Below, piece by piece: positions 11,255-24,119 of a stretch of DNA of 64,000 bases. The notes under the pieces were generated by a model. The model was not told the DNA's origin. It did no database searches and worked only from the letters and a program-made list of their open reading frames with translations. The stretch's first letter is position 1; every line of letters begins with the position of its first letter. The stretch is from positions 2,294,001 through 2,358,000 of the forward strand of contig JANFAH010000002.1 of the NCBI GenBank assembly GCA_024663395.1, written 5' to 3'. The position numbers and the translations under genes were made by a program. This stretch comes from Pisolithus tinctorius (lineage: Eukaryota; Basidiomycota; Agaricomycetes; Boletales; Pisolithaceae).

Positions 11255-14200
11255 GTGCTGCACCCCCTATTTCAATAGTAAATGCCCTTCCCATTCAAGA
11301 GTCTTGGCGGATGATCATGAAAAATTGATGTATGGAGCTACATTATATGGTTTCGGCTGCGGTCAATAGACTCCTCTTCAGATAGCTCACGAGTTGTTCG
11401 TTCCAGACCTCAATCGCGTGTTCTGACCCTTGCAGTCCTCTTTACGATGGATGTCACGTAAGGCAGATCGAGGACGATGCCATTCATCTCTGGGTGCGTC
11501 GGGTAAGTAACATACGTGAAAAAACACGGTGTCGCGAGTATCACGGAGGGCGTAGGCTACGAAAGCTAATATCGCGTGAGAGATGAGGGGGGCTAGATAA
11601 GTTACAGACGAAAACAATGCGGCTGGCTAAACATGCATGTGTGATGATGATAGTGGCAAAACAAATGGGGGTAGTGAAAGTCGGTGATGGTGGGTCCCGT
11701 GCATCATGGACCAGATACGGAACAGATAGTTCGCGGGCAGCAGCAACAGCAATGGCAAAAAGGCCTCCGTCACATCACCACTGTCGACCTGAGCGACGGC
11801 CGTAATCAATCCCTTGTGCAGCCTCCTCTACCTGACAGTCATCGCATTTCGTCTGGAAGAGATTGCGCACTCTCCGGTGATCAGTGTATTCCTAAAATAG
11901 GTACCACGATGAGCGCCAAACCACGGGGTTCGGGTTAGTCAGTTCGAAGTCACCTCCCTCAGGAAGGAGCGTAGTACTGACCGTGCTGCACCCGCAATTC
12001 CTGGCGGTTTTGTGCATGTGTGCGGCGCTCAACTTGCAGTAAGGAGATCCGCAATCAATCGTGATCCCCGTTTGATATATCCGGACATAGTGCTTCGCGG
12101 ATGGCGAGGACGGTGTCAAAAGACAAGAACCATCGGGAAAGACGTCAACGGACACCTACCCCACAACCCCTGTACTGGTCTCCGAAGCTGTTGTTGCCGT
12201 CAGTGAGTCCGAACAGAAGCACAACAGCGAACTCTAATGACAGATATTCACCATTCCATGCTACACATATTGGATAGTAGTAGTGAAGAGGGGACGATAC
12301 GGTTAGAGCGAGGAGAGGATCGAGTTGAAAGGCAGGGAAGAGAGGTTAGTACTAAGTTCAATGGTTAGCGACGCTGTAAAGCGACCAGGTTTTATAGCCG
12401 AACGGGATAGGCCACTCGGAGGGCTGAGGTATTAGTGCATGATTTGGTAAGGCGTTCTTCGGGGCAACGGAAGTTCAACGTTCATCTTCATCGATCATCG
12501 TGGGAGCTGTCATGGCATCATAGACTCGTGCCAAACACACAGGTATGTGGATAATAGTAAGAAAAAGGGGGCTGTAAGTTATGATAATATGATACAGCAA
12601 GTTAATAACAACATGATGCATGGCGGTCGGGACTGCCTTGTTGGTGTTGGCAAGCCCTGGATCTTCCACTAGTCCTTCTTCCCTGAATCTCATTTCATCC
12701 GTCTCTTCCTGGAGGGCTCTCTAGGATCTCACCATACTAGGTACACGGCGCGGGGGTTTTGCCACATGTCACATCTCTCTTTCATCGATAACATCGACCT
12801 CCCGAATCGGGTACGAACTGGGCAACACGAGGTATTCCCCTTTGTTGGGCAGTCAAGGCACCGGTAGGTAGCCAATACTACAGTCACTCTGCCGCACACT
12901 CCAACGGCCCGTGTCGGTCCGAGAACGCACGATGGTTTAGTTCAAAATGAAACAGGTCCAAATCAACCATCCTTATAATACGTATCTTGATTGTCGCAGA
13001 TTCGGTCACGGATTTTAAAAGAGACCGTCCTCACCGTAAATAGACAAGCTGCAGCAGTCACTACACACGAAGATGAAACAAGTCTTCTTGTATTTGGAAT
13101 AATTAACCACCCAGCAACGTTTGAAGTGCACGAGTCAGATTCTGGGTAACATGAGCGGCACGTTGTGCGGTGTCAGTGCCCATGCAGCAGGTACAAACAT
13201 GTTGGACCATATTTCAGTTGTATCAGCGGACTTTCTTGATCGCTCGACAGGTGATGAACAACGGCGGCTGCCGCAAGAAGACACAACACATGACCACTGA
13301 AGACATGACGGTCACGGAAGCAAGCTGAGAGCACTCTTCTCTTCCGGTCAACACTGGACAACAACTTGTCGAACTTGTCGATCACGGGTTCAGGGCATGA
13401 AAAACCGTATCTTCTACTATCCAATCCAGTTCCCTGGAGTCGGAGAAGAGAAGACAAGGGAGATAAAGAAACGGTTATGCGATAAGTAAATTTAGACCCG
13501 ACACACACATACCCGGGTTAGATTACGGGAAAATGCCCGTAGTGCGCCCATAGAGACAGCACCAGTACTTCACGCGCGCGGCTGGATGTGGAAACTAGAG
13601 ACATGCAGTTGAACGACAATTGTCTCGCTTTCTCCATAACTGTGATATATCCCAACGATACACAATGACATTTAGGGTCGAATAGTTGCAAGGAAAGTCA
13701 CTCACGTAAAGAAGCCGTCTAACGTGGCGCAAACTATTGTTGTTATGGGGTCAATTGCATCCCTTCCGTGCACTAAATTCCTCCCCGGCGTCAGGCGTGG
13801 TCGTTTATCACAAACTGTTTGATCGGTGTGTTAGCGGACCCACCGTGTAAATGAGCGGTGAAGGCGTTTGCACTAGTTCCCAACAAGAAGTGATGATGGC
13901 GAGGGCGGCGGAGGATGATTCTGTGCCAAACTCCTCCGTTCGTCGGTCGGAAAGAGGAATCCTGCCACCAGTAGTTATCTCACCTGGTCATGCGACATGC
14001 GACGTAAGCACAGCGTCATAGCTATCATTGCGTGATGTTATTATACAACGGCTTCTCGGTCACATGCCGATGCGTACGTGTCTCCCATCAATATAGTCTC
14101 CGGAGCCATTGGAATCCGCATCGGATAGAGGTAGTCAGGCGAACAACCAGTAGGGGAATTAGAGCGACCGGCGTGGCTGTCAGATAACACAGGGAATTCA

Positions 14201-16524
14201 GAATGGTCCGGCACAGTGGCGTTGCGAATGCTGCGCCCTCGCAACTTCCCGGCTCTTATTTTTTTGAATTCCGGGAGACGTGGTATAGGTAGATGCGTAG
14301 AAGTTATCACTACTTGGCGTTGATCTACCATCTTCGCACGGCTGGGTGGCTACGTTGTACGTTGTGGCTCCCGTCCAAGAGTAATCGCAGGGAAATTCTC
14401 ACATGGGGAGACCTGTTGCAGCAGTTGTGTGGGTGAACTGTTAATGCTGCTTCGATGTCACGGTGCGGAGCACGCTCCGCTTGCATACGGCAAGAAAACT
14501 TACAGGGTCGCAACAATGCATGACAGAACCATCCTACCTCGAGACCGCCAATATTAGGATGTTCCCACCGAAGACTGCACAAATTTGGAGAGCTACCAGC
14601 GTGTCTGGGGTAGTTACTTCCCACCGACGGGTCTTCAATTTGCGGCAGGACACGGCACCTATTGTGTAACGTTCTGTGATGGGCTTCTGCGCTACGGAAG
14701 GATCATTGATTGTCCTTCTACCAGAGTAGTTCCCTGCTCTTGAGGCTGTTCAATGGGGAATGCGATCATTCGCGTGCAGAGAAGTTGACTTGAGCTCGTA
14801 GTGCCTAGCAGGATAAAGCCTTGCGTACGAGCTCGAGTAGTATCAGCACTGAGGCGCAAGATCGTGCCGCAGTTCAATGGCCTTCATGACGGTGGCAAAA
14901 GCACAGCCAAGTTGGGTGGTCTCTAACCGAATGGCAAATACGAGGGCGTTCCCATGCTGAGATATCAAGGAAATTACTGATGCGAGTAGCGGAACACCTG
15001 TTTGGTTTCAAAGAATTGGAGGAACGGTCGCATGGATAACGTTGAGTTTAAGATGTGACATCCAAAGAAGATCTCAGTAGTGAAGAAGTTTTGAAATTTG
15101 ACGCCTATTACGTATTTGGCGGAGCCAGCGTTTGGCACTTTGGCAGCTCAAGCCGGGAACTTCTTGCCAGCATGTAGATAGTACCGACGAGCGAACGGTA
15201 TTTTTTCTATCGTGGTTGACAGGTTCTTACAGGTCTACAATCAAGATCCGATTATCGATATTGGCGAACTTGGGTGAACTCAAGGAGGACTCACAAGGTA
15301 CTTCCCCAACATCAAACATCGTTCGCGGCCGCTTCATGACCATCATATAATGTCACTCAAGAATGTTCCAAAGTCGACGGCCATAACGGCGACCTGAGGC
15401 CGTTTGCAACGTCGTTCGATGCAGCTGTGATAGCAAGCAAAGGTGGTCGGTGACTCCCACCTACCAGGTACAACGTTCACCCAAACTGTACACGCGGCGG
15501 GGTAATACTGCCATGGTGAACGTGCCAGCGGTCAGGTAGGCTTCCATGTCCTCCATGCACTCCGCATGGCCCGGGGACGGGCTGATGGCCATCTTACATC
15601 CACTATATCACGTACGTCAAGATGGGAATGTGGGTCAATGTTAATGGGAGTAGGGCTGTTACTGCTCCGAGTTTGTCAAATAACCGATAGCATCAAAGTC
15701 AAGTGCCATGGAAAGAAGGCGGGCTTGAGCACTCGAATTTGGTGAATGTATGGCATCAGATGGTCTAGGCGGGTCCTTCTTCTTAACTTGACTCTTTTCT
15801 GCAGGAGGACCGCAGCGTCGACTGAAAGGGGGAACAGATTCGGTTCGCGAGCAGTGGATTGCAATTGCTTCAGAGGCGCAATTCTGATCCTACCGTGTGC
15901 TTGGCAAAGATAGGTGATATCCAGGATTTACCAACTGGTTCATTTAAGCATGGGTATTGCAATCTCTGTAAGTTACAGTACCCAAGGAATTCATCTAAAG
16001 GGTTTAGGATGGACATGTGCTGATGGCAGTTCGGTTTGAGGCGTATTTCCTCCGCTGCCGGTCTGCCGCTGCAAGCGCGGCAACCCAGCGTCGTGTGGAC
16101 CCTCTTTACGCAAGACTACAAATCAAATCAATGGAGCCGGAGGTACTCGGATCGGAAATTTGATGGCTAAGAGCAACAGATGCGCTCATTGGTGTGCTGC
16201 GCGCGATAAAATTTCCGCTCCCTCCATTCCTCGACGTCACATGTATGGAGCCATCTTGATCATGTGTCTGTATATGTGCTGTGTGGTCCGAGTGGCCCCA
16301 CCGGGTTTGCCACTTTTTCCACCATAGATCAGTCGAATGTTCGTAACAGCCCCACCACTTAGTCTTGGTGACTCAAGGTAGTCCTTAGTCAAGGAAGACG
16401 AATATTCACGGCCAACTTACAGTTGCTGTGGAAACCGGGTCTAGGCTCTACAACAGGCAATGTGGATTCCAGACCCGTATGGTGGCTTGACACCGTAAGC
16501 CGGGTACATACGTCATACGGAACC
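11255..16524. other. 5.3 kb without recognisable gene
   Basis: Both strands contain only short frames with no recognised domain. A minus-strand frame at 11892-12155 contains several Cys and His residues and could be a piece of a real but unrecognised gene. Another minus frame at 14041-14331 has no domain. CpG density is normal here, so this is not the same kind of sequence as the right end of the window. It may be decayed coding or repeat DNA or hold non-coding transcripts; nothing can be supported. Confidence 0.4.
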
Positions 16525-18435
16525 TTACAGACTGTCAGTACCAGGAAAAATGACGTCCCCCGTTGACAGTTTCTCCCTCGCCTGTCGACCGGTCTGCATC
16601 AGATCGGAGGCATGAGGTAGTTCACTGATTCTCACCTGAGTCAATAAGTCGCTATCGATCTCCGGTAGCGTCTCTCGTACATCCCCAGGAAACGGCACGA
16701 CGTCCCAGCGCGTAGGCGGGTTCTCAATGCACAGACACAAATCGGCAGGAATATGAGCTCCATGATCCGCGTTAAAATCGTCTCGTACTTGGCGTTCCTC
16801 TGTCAACCTCATGTAAGTGCTGGATGGTAGAATTTACAGAAGGGGAATACTTACCTTCTGCCATGGCTCGCAGTTGTCCTATCATACCCTCGACAATCTT
16901 CTCAGCCGCCTCCCGGTACTGTCGCCTACGCGCGATCTCAATGAGTAGCTTGTTGAACGAGGATTGGTATAACACGTATCGGTGGCGGAGTTCTTCTACC
17001 ACCTGTAATCGCTGTTGTAAACCTTCTATGACATCCTCGCAATCTTCCTAACAGGCAGAAGTTATCGAAAGAATGAACAATGGGTGGCATGCGGCGAGAG
17101 CCTACTTCAACTTCCTGCTGCTTCTCTAGCATGTCTGACATGATCTCCCCCAGTTCATCGAGGTCATCCAGAATACTGCTACTGGTATCCAATTTCTCCT
17201 TGGCAGTAGCTTTGGCTGTTAGCAACTTCTCGCTGAACGATGTCAGTCATTTACGTAGCTGCAGATTACGCGGTGGTTCTCACTCACTGAGCCGCTTCGA
17301 TTTCCTTGACATTGTCTTCAAGCTCGGACATAATTGCTGGTAACTCCTCCGTGTCCCGGTTCATCTCTAGATCAGAATGGGGTGATTAAGAGACGGAGTC
17401 CCCGGCTAAGTTGCCTACCTTTCATGTCCTCTTCGCTGAATACTTCACCGGTTTCACTGTCGTGCAAAGCACTCGCCATCTGCTCGTAGTGCTCAGTCAG
17501 GCTCTCCAAATGCTTGGCCATGTCAATCGTGGTATGCTCCTGAATAGATAATATAGGGTTTATAGGAGGATAGGCGCCGCTGACTGGCAAGGACGCTCGT
17601 ATTGACGCTACAGCATTCGACAGCGTCTCTGGGTAGTGATACGTGGATGCCATGATGTCCTATAAAACGTTTCACATGGCTGCGGTGCTTTAATTTGCAC
17701 GATTTGCACGTCCACTTACATCCAGACGCGTCCTCTCACCCTCTACAGCATCCAGAACATCTTCTATGGCAGCCTCGTCCACGAAGTCGCGGAGTGTCTT
17801 CCATTTTGACCGGTCCACGTTCTGACGGGTCTTGCGACCGAGCTGGTCGTCGCGTACGGTCGCAGTCGGACTCAACCGCGGATCGATGATGCCGTTCGGC
17901 TTATCAATAGACTCCTGGCTTCCGAATAGTGATGAATCTGAAGAGGTCTGGTGGAAGTCTGGTGGGACGAGTTGGGTGCCCAGTGCCTCAAGTATACTGT
18001 CTAGCGCAGTGGTGTGCTGCGAACGAATGGTGTCCCATTCCTGTAGACAAGCGTAGTTTGTTATGCCTCCTGGAGACCACAATGAAGATACGTACACGAA
18101 TCCGTCTTTCTAGCTGAGACCGTCTGAGCTCGATGGACTTCGCCACAGTGGCGGCAAGCTATGGCCCAATGGAACGTGCAACGACTCAGTATATTGTCTC
18201 CACAAGCAAGTAAGGTCAAAGACCGAACCTTAAGCTGCTCGATCACAGCTTCGCTAACCCACTTCACTTTGGCATCTAATGCAAGCACGTCCACTGCACA
18301 TTGTGCGGACGCGTTCGTGAGGGAATTTGCCTTCGAGCAGAGTTGTTCTCCATGTTGAAGTGCCTTCTTTGACTGCAGAACCAGTGACACGAGGGGTGGT
18401 TGCTCTGTACGAGTTCCGCTTGGTGGTGAGCTCAT
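16525..18435 (-). CDS. ATG17: Autophagy scaffold protein Atg17
   Basis: Atg17 is the crescent-shaped coiled-coil scaffold that, with Atg29/Atg31 or Atg101-type partners and Atg13, organises the phagophore assembly site at the start of autophagy. The minus strand gives a helix-rich protein across several introns. The N terminus SLVLQSKKALQHGEQLC and the next helix ALDAKVKWVSEAVIEQLK match the family, as do EWDTIRSQHTTALDSILE and the LVPPDFH segment. Long heptad-rich stretches follow near 17650-16860. The C-terminal block FNADHGAHIPADLC, then NPPTRWDVVPF and ETLPEIDSDLL is a strong Atg17 signature. The last intron (about 16576-16636) joins LLTQ to AREKLSTGD before the stop at 16525. Start ATG 18435 (MSSPPSG) was chosen because it sits just upstream of the conserved helix; in-frame ATGs further up cannot be excluded. 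Confidence 0.88.
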
Positions 18436-18553
18436 CGTCGTCGGTGTCCCCGCTGGAAGTGGGGAAATCGGGGACGCTCGGTATTCGGTGGCTGTGCTAA
18501 TAGGGGTCCCGTTCATGTCCACCTCATGCAAGCATCTATTCATATAGGCAACC
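18436..18553. promoter_or_regulatory. Divergent promoter, ATG17 and LysM gene
   Basis: The chosen start codons of ATG17 (-) and the LysM protein (+) are 118 nt apart. If ATG17 uses an upstream ATG, the genes would overlap at the 5' end. Confidence 0.45.
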
Positions 18554-19582
18554 ATGGTGACAAGCCAACTCAATCGCACTACAAATTTATGCCTGGCTTG
18601 TTCGTCTTCTTTGCCCCCAAGGGCTCAGAGCGTCTTCCTCACACCTTGCTGCGCACGCCCAATCTGTCCGGCGTGTCTATCCTCCAATCCACGACTTGGC
18701 AGATACAATCCTTGCCTGTCATGTCTGGGAGGCACTGCAGTCGTCAGTGCATCGTCTTCCAGCCGTCATCTTTCGCCTGGTCTTGCGACATCGGAGAAAA
18801 ATGTGATTAATGTTGACGGCGCTCTCCGTGATAACGATATGTTTGTGCTCGGAGACGATGACGAGGAGGTCGATCATAAGGTAGAGCATAAACCCTCAGG
18901 TAACACCGAATCATCCAATATCAAGGCCTCCCAGTTGGGCGTTACTTCTTCAGAGCCTATTCTCAACCACGCATCTCACTCGCAGGCCCAAACGGAGCCC
19001 GGTCCACCTTCCGAACAAACATCCTTCAGATATGAAGCAGTGCCACCCTTATACTATCTTGAGCGCGGAGATACCCTACAAGGTATCGCTCTTCGCCTCA
19101 ACGTGAACGTCAGTACCGTTATCAAACCAAGGTAGTCATCAGGGCTAATTTAGATTCCCAAGGGACACGAGTTGTGCCGCCTTAACAATCTTCCGATGAG
19201 CACACTGACCACGACACCCCACCTCTTGCACACTCGTACGTCTATCAGGTTACCCCCGAGCGCACGTCTGCAGCCTCGTAGTACACCTGCCCCAGTTGAT
19301 CCGGAGGCCAAGGCTAGGGCTGCTCGCGAGCGTGCTGAGAAGCGACTGCAAGTGGTTACGAAGGAAGAGGATTGGCGCGTGGCTAAAGCATATGTTGCGC
19401 TGGCAGATGATCCAGAAGCTGACATTTTGTTCGATGTGAAGTGCAAGGAACTTGGTACGCACGTAATTGGGACCGGCTTGGAAGCTCGTGCCTTAGACAT
19501 GTACTTAGATGACGAAGAGTGGGAGAAAGGACAGCGGAGAGTGGGAGCAGCCCCTACGACAAACCGCAAGGTCTGTAAGTAG
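18554..19582 (+). CDS. Zinc-finger plus LysM domain protein
   Basis: The first exon starts at ATG 18554 (MVTSQLNRT). Residues of about 12-60 carry paired cysteines (CLAC, then PCCARPICPAC, then CLSC), a small RING-like or zinc-ribbon-like finger. A low-complexity acidic stretch (DDDEEVDHK) follows. Near residue 165 a LysM domain begins: YYLERGDTLQGIALRLNVN, and after a 54-nt intron (19109-19162) continues GHELCRLNNLPMS and HTRTSIRLPP. There is no signal peptide, so this is an intracellular LysM protein rather than a secreted chitin-binding effector. The C-terminal part has a helical Ala/Glu-rich region (EAKARAARERAEKRLQ) with VALADDPEADILFD. Similar intracellular LysM proteins are widespread in eukaryotes and their function is poorly known. 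A downstream exon cannot be excluded. It is divergent from ATG17. Confidence 0.8.
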
Positions 19583-20518
19583 AAATTCGCATATTGGCCT
19601 ACCAACAATTTGCGACATTGCTATTGCGTTGAAAGACGCAATACCATGTTATAGTCATCCAGCACCGCCCACAGTAACTCGGTGGAGGTTACTGCCTCGA
19701 CAAATATGGATTGCCAACATACATGCACGCCAATTTATTCAATACATGCACAAAGATTCTACACACATCCACGCTTCATTCACTCAACTTTCCTCACAAT
19801 GTTCTTGTCCTGTGACACGGCGTGAATGAGTGTCTAGACTGACGCGATACTTGCAGTCGTACCTGGTAGCTGGTACTCTTCCCGGTGTTGTCGTTCTTGA
19901 TGACATACCGCGTTTGCTACGACAGGTCAGTTGTGCATCTTCTGAGATGGGATGGAAAGCTTACGTCACCCGTCCCCTCTACAGCCTCGATGACACCGGT
20001 GCTATGGGATACAGTATCTTCGGCCCCACCGACTGGCCTATACTCGACATGATCGCCTTGCTACTTAAGAATAAGACACAGCTTCCAGGGTACGTTGAAT
20101 TATGCGTTACCTTGTAGTGAGTCTTCATCTCATTGTTAGACTATACGCTTCTGAAAAAACTAGAGTGACTTACCATTTCTGCCTTGCGAGTGTTTTGGTG
20201 CGTTCGATTTGAGAGCAACTGATGTGGGAGCAAGTAGTGCAAGATTCGGTTGAATGTCCCCCCTGGCTTGTTCCTCTTTATATGAGCTATGGCGTATCTT
20301 GCGTCATCCTGGACGTCACTCCTAGTGATTTAAGATGATGCAAAGGTGCCCTTGAATTTCAGCATAACCCTGGCCACTTCATAGAACGTCGATCTGCTCC
20401 TAAAAGAAGACTGCTTACATAATCATATCACGTGTACTTCGTGTGAATATTCCTCGTTTTGGTCGTTGGCTGCGTCGGCCGCCAACCCGTTCTCGAGCAC
20501 CGTTCAACCCTGTACAAA
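19583..20518. other. Intergenic region between LysM gene and MIM1
   Basis: A plus-strand frame of 95 codons at 19830-20117 has no ATG start and no recognised domain; it could be an exon of an unrecognised gene or chance. The MIM1 promoter should lie near 20300-20518. Confidence 0.4.
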
Positions 20519-21442
20519 ATGGCGAAGCTCGACCCCGCAGACGAGCAGCTTCTCAAGGTGTGTATGTGAATTACATTCCCTGCTTTGAAATCGCCTGACG
20601 AATCTTAACAGTCGGCGCTGGGACATCCTTTTGAACCTGCCGATGTCCCCATACAGCCTGCAGTTCCACCCCCAGTAGGCTCCAATGAAATTCCCGCCCC
20701 AACAGCGAATGCACTTACCGAACCTGTGACGTCAGCGGAACCTGCCGAAGAAGATCCTTGGAAAGCAGAGTTCGAAGCTCAAGTTGAGGAATGGCGAGCC
20801 AAATCTGCGGAAGATCGTGAAAAGGCGGAACACGAGAGGGCTAAGTGGGAAGCAATCAGGAAACAGGAGGAGGAAGAGAGGCTAGCTCTTGGCCAGGAGC
20901 CGGAGACGTGGGAAAGCCTCGGGTCGCACATCACTACTTCCATCGCCGCCGCCAGCGAAGTCCTGGCAGGTTCGACTCCTTCCCTTGTGAGCATTCCTTC
21001 CCGTACGGAGGGTGCAGAGAAGGTGGTGAGCGAGAAACCGGAATCGACTCCAAATTTAACACCTCCATCTACTGGTCCTCCGTCATATCAACAGTCCTAC
21101 CCGTCCCTTTCGCTCTCTGGCCCATCCGGTTCACAATCTTCGTCACACCGTCGTGATTCTTTTCCCGTGGAGTATCCCCCTTCACCACCTCGAAGGACGA
21201 CGGAAGCTAAAGCCACTAACCCACCCCCGTCTACCCTTCCCTCCATCTTAGACGGCACAATTAAACGACGAACTCGACTATCCCTCATACTGTCCTCCCT
21301 TGCTATCAATTTACTACTTCCATTCATAAATGGTGTCATGCTTGGGTTCGGTGAAATATTTGCCAAGAATGTTTTGGTTGGTTGGTTTGGGTGGAAATTG
21401 CGGAGCGGGCGTACTGCTGCTAGCGTCGGTCTCCGACCGTGA
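20519..21442 (+). CDS. MIM1: Mitochondrial outer membrane import protein Mim1/Tom13
   Basis: Mim1 inserts and assembles alpha-helical outer-membrane proteins such as the Tom20/Tom70 receptors. Start ATG 20519 (MAKLDPADEQ) is followed after 39 nt by a 51-nt intron, then one long exon. The N-terminal and central parts are hydrophilic, with a Glu/Lys coiled-coil (about residues 70-105) and a Ser/Pro-rich region. The last 55 residues contain the family hallmark: LSLILSSLAINLLLPFINGV followed by MLGFGEIFAKN and GWFGWK, a single membrane helix with G-x-x-x-G spacing used for oligomerisation. Fungal Mim1 is often only about 110-150 residues in yeasts; here the cytosolic part is much longer (about 300 residues in total), as seems common in basidiomycetes. 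Confidence 0.88.
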
Positions 21443-22293
21443 GCTGTGAGTTGTGCACCAATACCCCGTGTAGGATGTAGCATACCTACCACAATATAGA
21501 ACGCTCGTACTACTGTGTCCATCACATACCTATGGACGCTTGCGCTAGGGTAGGTGATCTAAGCTGGCCGAAGTTATTGCCTGGTGAAAACAAGTAAAAC
21601 TGGAACATTATTATTTCCGCACTGGTGGTGAGTCAGCTGTAAGTAGGATTATACCTAAGGTGCGAGATGTAGGAGGCGACGCGAGCGGGGTTATGATGTC
21701 GGGAATATGGATAAGATTTGCGGTTTACAGGCTCTGACGCTTTGATAGACAGCGAGTTCAATGATGGTATGCGTGCAACCGCAAGACCGCGAAGTCCATT
21801 CGTTGGAGACCCAAACTATACCGATCCGGCAGGACTTGAGAGAGCAGACAAGGATTCCACCCACACATTTTTCAGCGACTGTCCCATCCCATGTTCCTCG
21901 ACCTCCAATTCATCGGACACAGTCGCTATCATAACATGCGAGTTTAATTTTCTTCTACTCGACAGCGGAGATTTCCAAAGTACGTTGTGTCCGCAGCGAC
22001 TCTAAGATGTCTGAGGTTTTGAGTAAGCAAATGCAGATGGCAGAAGCTCGAGCACTGCAAGCTTCCACTGGCTGGCGTTCGACGGCTGCTATCTGCAGCG
22101 CACTGGTTAGAGTTGCGGAACCACTAGACGTACAGAGAAGAAAGACAATGTATCTGAGAGACGTCATACATGATACAGACATGAGTTCAAAACGTTCGAA
22201 GGGTGAAGTCATGAAGTCATGAAGATGTGAAATTTATATTACAGACAAAGGAAGGTACCGATGAACGGTAGACCACCCTATCACTGAACGAAG
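21443..22293. other. Intergenic region with a dispersed repeat
   Basis: No intact gene is visible. The part at 21807-22072 is related to 24885-25075 (listed separately). A possible remnant of coding sequence at 21718-22005 has no recognised domain. Confidence 0.4.
21807..22072 (+). repeat. Dispersed repeat, copy 1
   Basis: Sequence blocks such as ccgatcc followed by gacttgagaga, caaggattccac and gttttgagtaag are shared, in the same order and orientation, with 24885-25075. It may be a remnant of a duplicated gene or 5' flank. One copy reads like part of an F-box protein (LNEILYHIL) but this is too weak to call. Confidence 0.6.
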
Positions 22294-22962
22294 TTAATTC
22301 CTTCGGGACCTGTTCTTCATTCGGATGTAGGCTCCAAGACACAGTTGAGCCTCATCGTAGCAAGGATCTCCGGGTGTGAGTAGCTGTAGGGTTTCTCGCT
22401 CAAGCGCAATGGCCTCATCAAGATCAGCTGTGCCACGACCAGCACTCCCAGGTGGACGGCGTGCTAATGCTGCGCGTCCAGGTGTGGCGACTTCTGTCTT
22501 ATATCTATCCACAAGGCAGAGACCGAGTAAGTGAAGCGATGAATATCGAGGAGGACCTCCGGGGGGGCGTAACTCCAAAACTGCGCGGTGCATCTCAATC
22601 GCCTCCTCCAAGTCGCAGATAGCAGCCCGTTTCGCGAACATCTTCCTGAGATCACATGCAAGATTGTGGAGAGATATACAATGATCTGGATGCCCTGGTG
22701 GACAGATCTCTAGTGCTGAACGTCCAAGCGTGATGGCTTCTTCCAAGTCAGCAACATTCCCCCGACAGTCATATCTCTCCGCGAGACAGATCGCAAGGCC
22801 ACGAAGTGAGAAAGCCCGATCGCCATTCCTGAGTGGTAGGTGTTCTAAAGCTTTTCGGTGCAGAATGATCGCATCCTCCAAGAAACGGACTCGCCCCGTT
22901 TGTTGGAACATGTGGCGTATCCCCTCCGCCATGTTGCTCTGCATAACACCAAGAGCGTCCAT
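22294..22962 (-). pseudogene. TPR-only remnant of the TPR-HET family
   Basis: This minus-strand frame of about 222 codons from ATG 22962 (MDALGVMQSN) carries about four 45-residue TPR-like units (ADLEEAITLGRSALEICPPGH, then SLHNLACDLRK). It then jumps to a last segment TADLDEAIALERETLQLL with GDPCYDEAQLCL, which in the intact paralogue (56575-60297) lies about 200 residues further on, just before the HET part. The middle repeats and the whole HET domain are missing, so it looks like an internally deleted and truncated copy. Its upstream flank is related to the 5' flanks of the larger TPR-HET genes. It could still be translated as a small TPR protein. Confidence 0.75.
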
Positions 22963-22965
22963 CGA

Positions 22966-23040
22966 ATGAGGCCACACCGGGAGGATATACACTCAGTGGA
23001 AATGATTCTGCCTTCAGGCCAGGTTTGTTAATGAGTGCAA
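22966..23040 (-). repeat. 5' flank of TPR-HET family, copy at 22.9 kb
   Basis: The sequence before the TPR remnant (ggatatacact...gtggaaatg, then ctgccttcaggccagg) matches the flank upstream of the minus-strand TPR-HET gene at 39146-39262 and, less closely, those at 45085-45208 and 56440-56574. This ties the short remnant to the same gene family. Confidence 0.65.
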
Positions 23041-24119
23041 CAAGTCACGCAGATTGAACATGGGGGGGGAACTCACCAGTAACCCAACAATTGGTGGACG
23101 TCAGTGGGTGAGAGGACAGGCGGCTCTGGAAGCGTGGGTCCCCCAGACCCTACTTATAAGCTGCGCCACTGATCCCAAATAGTACCTGTTCCCCCCCCTT
23201 CCTAAACCCGCGCTGCGAGGCTGCACCCAATTTGCGTGTAAGAGGGCCCACTCAATCACAGCTCAAACGCCCACACTGACCACGGTCTTGCTATCCGTGG
23301 CAACCATTAACTTATCATGGTTACTCGCTGGCAAAACTCTTGTCAGCGATATTCAAAAGTGTGGGACAAATTCTGCCCGTCGCTGGAAGCTCCCTTGTTC
23401 AGTATCCCCAGAGTGCTGCTCATACAATTCCCTTGCCGAGTCCATTAGATCAGCCATCTGTTAGGTCCTTGACCTGGTTGCACTTGGAGCTGCTGTGTAT
23501 GATGTCGCGTTCGTGCTCTCGAAGCAGCTTTCTATAAAAGTGCCGGACCAGCATTACATACATATCTTCTGAATGCGAATGAGGTGGGGCCTAAATAAAT
23601 TGTTAGCGTTGCCCACCAGACACGTCTCAGCGACTTCTGAGCATGTGTACTTGCATGTCGCGACTTACACTGAGAAGGGCGAACGCTCAGGGTGATTCAA
23701 AGATCTAGTCTGGGCATTACCAGGATGATATTCGAAGCCAACGATTGCTTGGGTTTTACTTATCGGATTGCTTGTCGCGGTCGTCCACAGTACGGTTTCG
23801 AACGTACTTGGCTCTCTCCTGCCACTTTGCGAAGGTGTGCCATAGCGTGGAGGCCACATTATGACACCAGACACGTATTTGGATGTACCGCTACACACCA
23901 CGAATGACGTGACGAAGGAGAAGATTGAGAGATATGGGAACACGAGACAGCACATAAAACGGTATGTATAACATACGTACCTCGGAAATAGGAAGGATGT
24001 ACGTCGGGGGCAGCACGACTAACGATGCAACTAGACTGTCGTGACCACCGTGTCAGAGGGTAGGAAACTGACGACGTCCTCGTCAGTAGGTGCGAACCTC
24101 AGGAATAAATAAATGATTG
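23041..24119. other. Intergenic, no gene seen
   Basis: Only short frames without recognised domains are present. A G-homopolymer lies near 23061-23070. Confidence 0.4.

Noticed and set aside
11892..12155. Minus-strand frame with several Cys and His residues
   Set aside because: The spacing fits no zinc-binding family I recognise and no neighbouring exons could be joined with confidence.
19830..20117. A 95-codon plus-strand frame between the LysM gene and MIM1
   Set aside because: The frame opens with GTG rather than ATG and shows no domain or clear splice context, so it is not called a gene.
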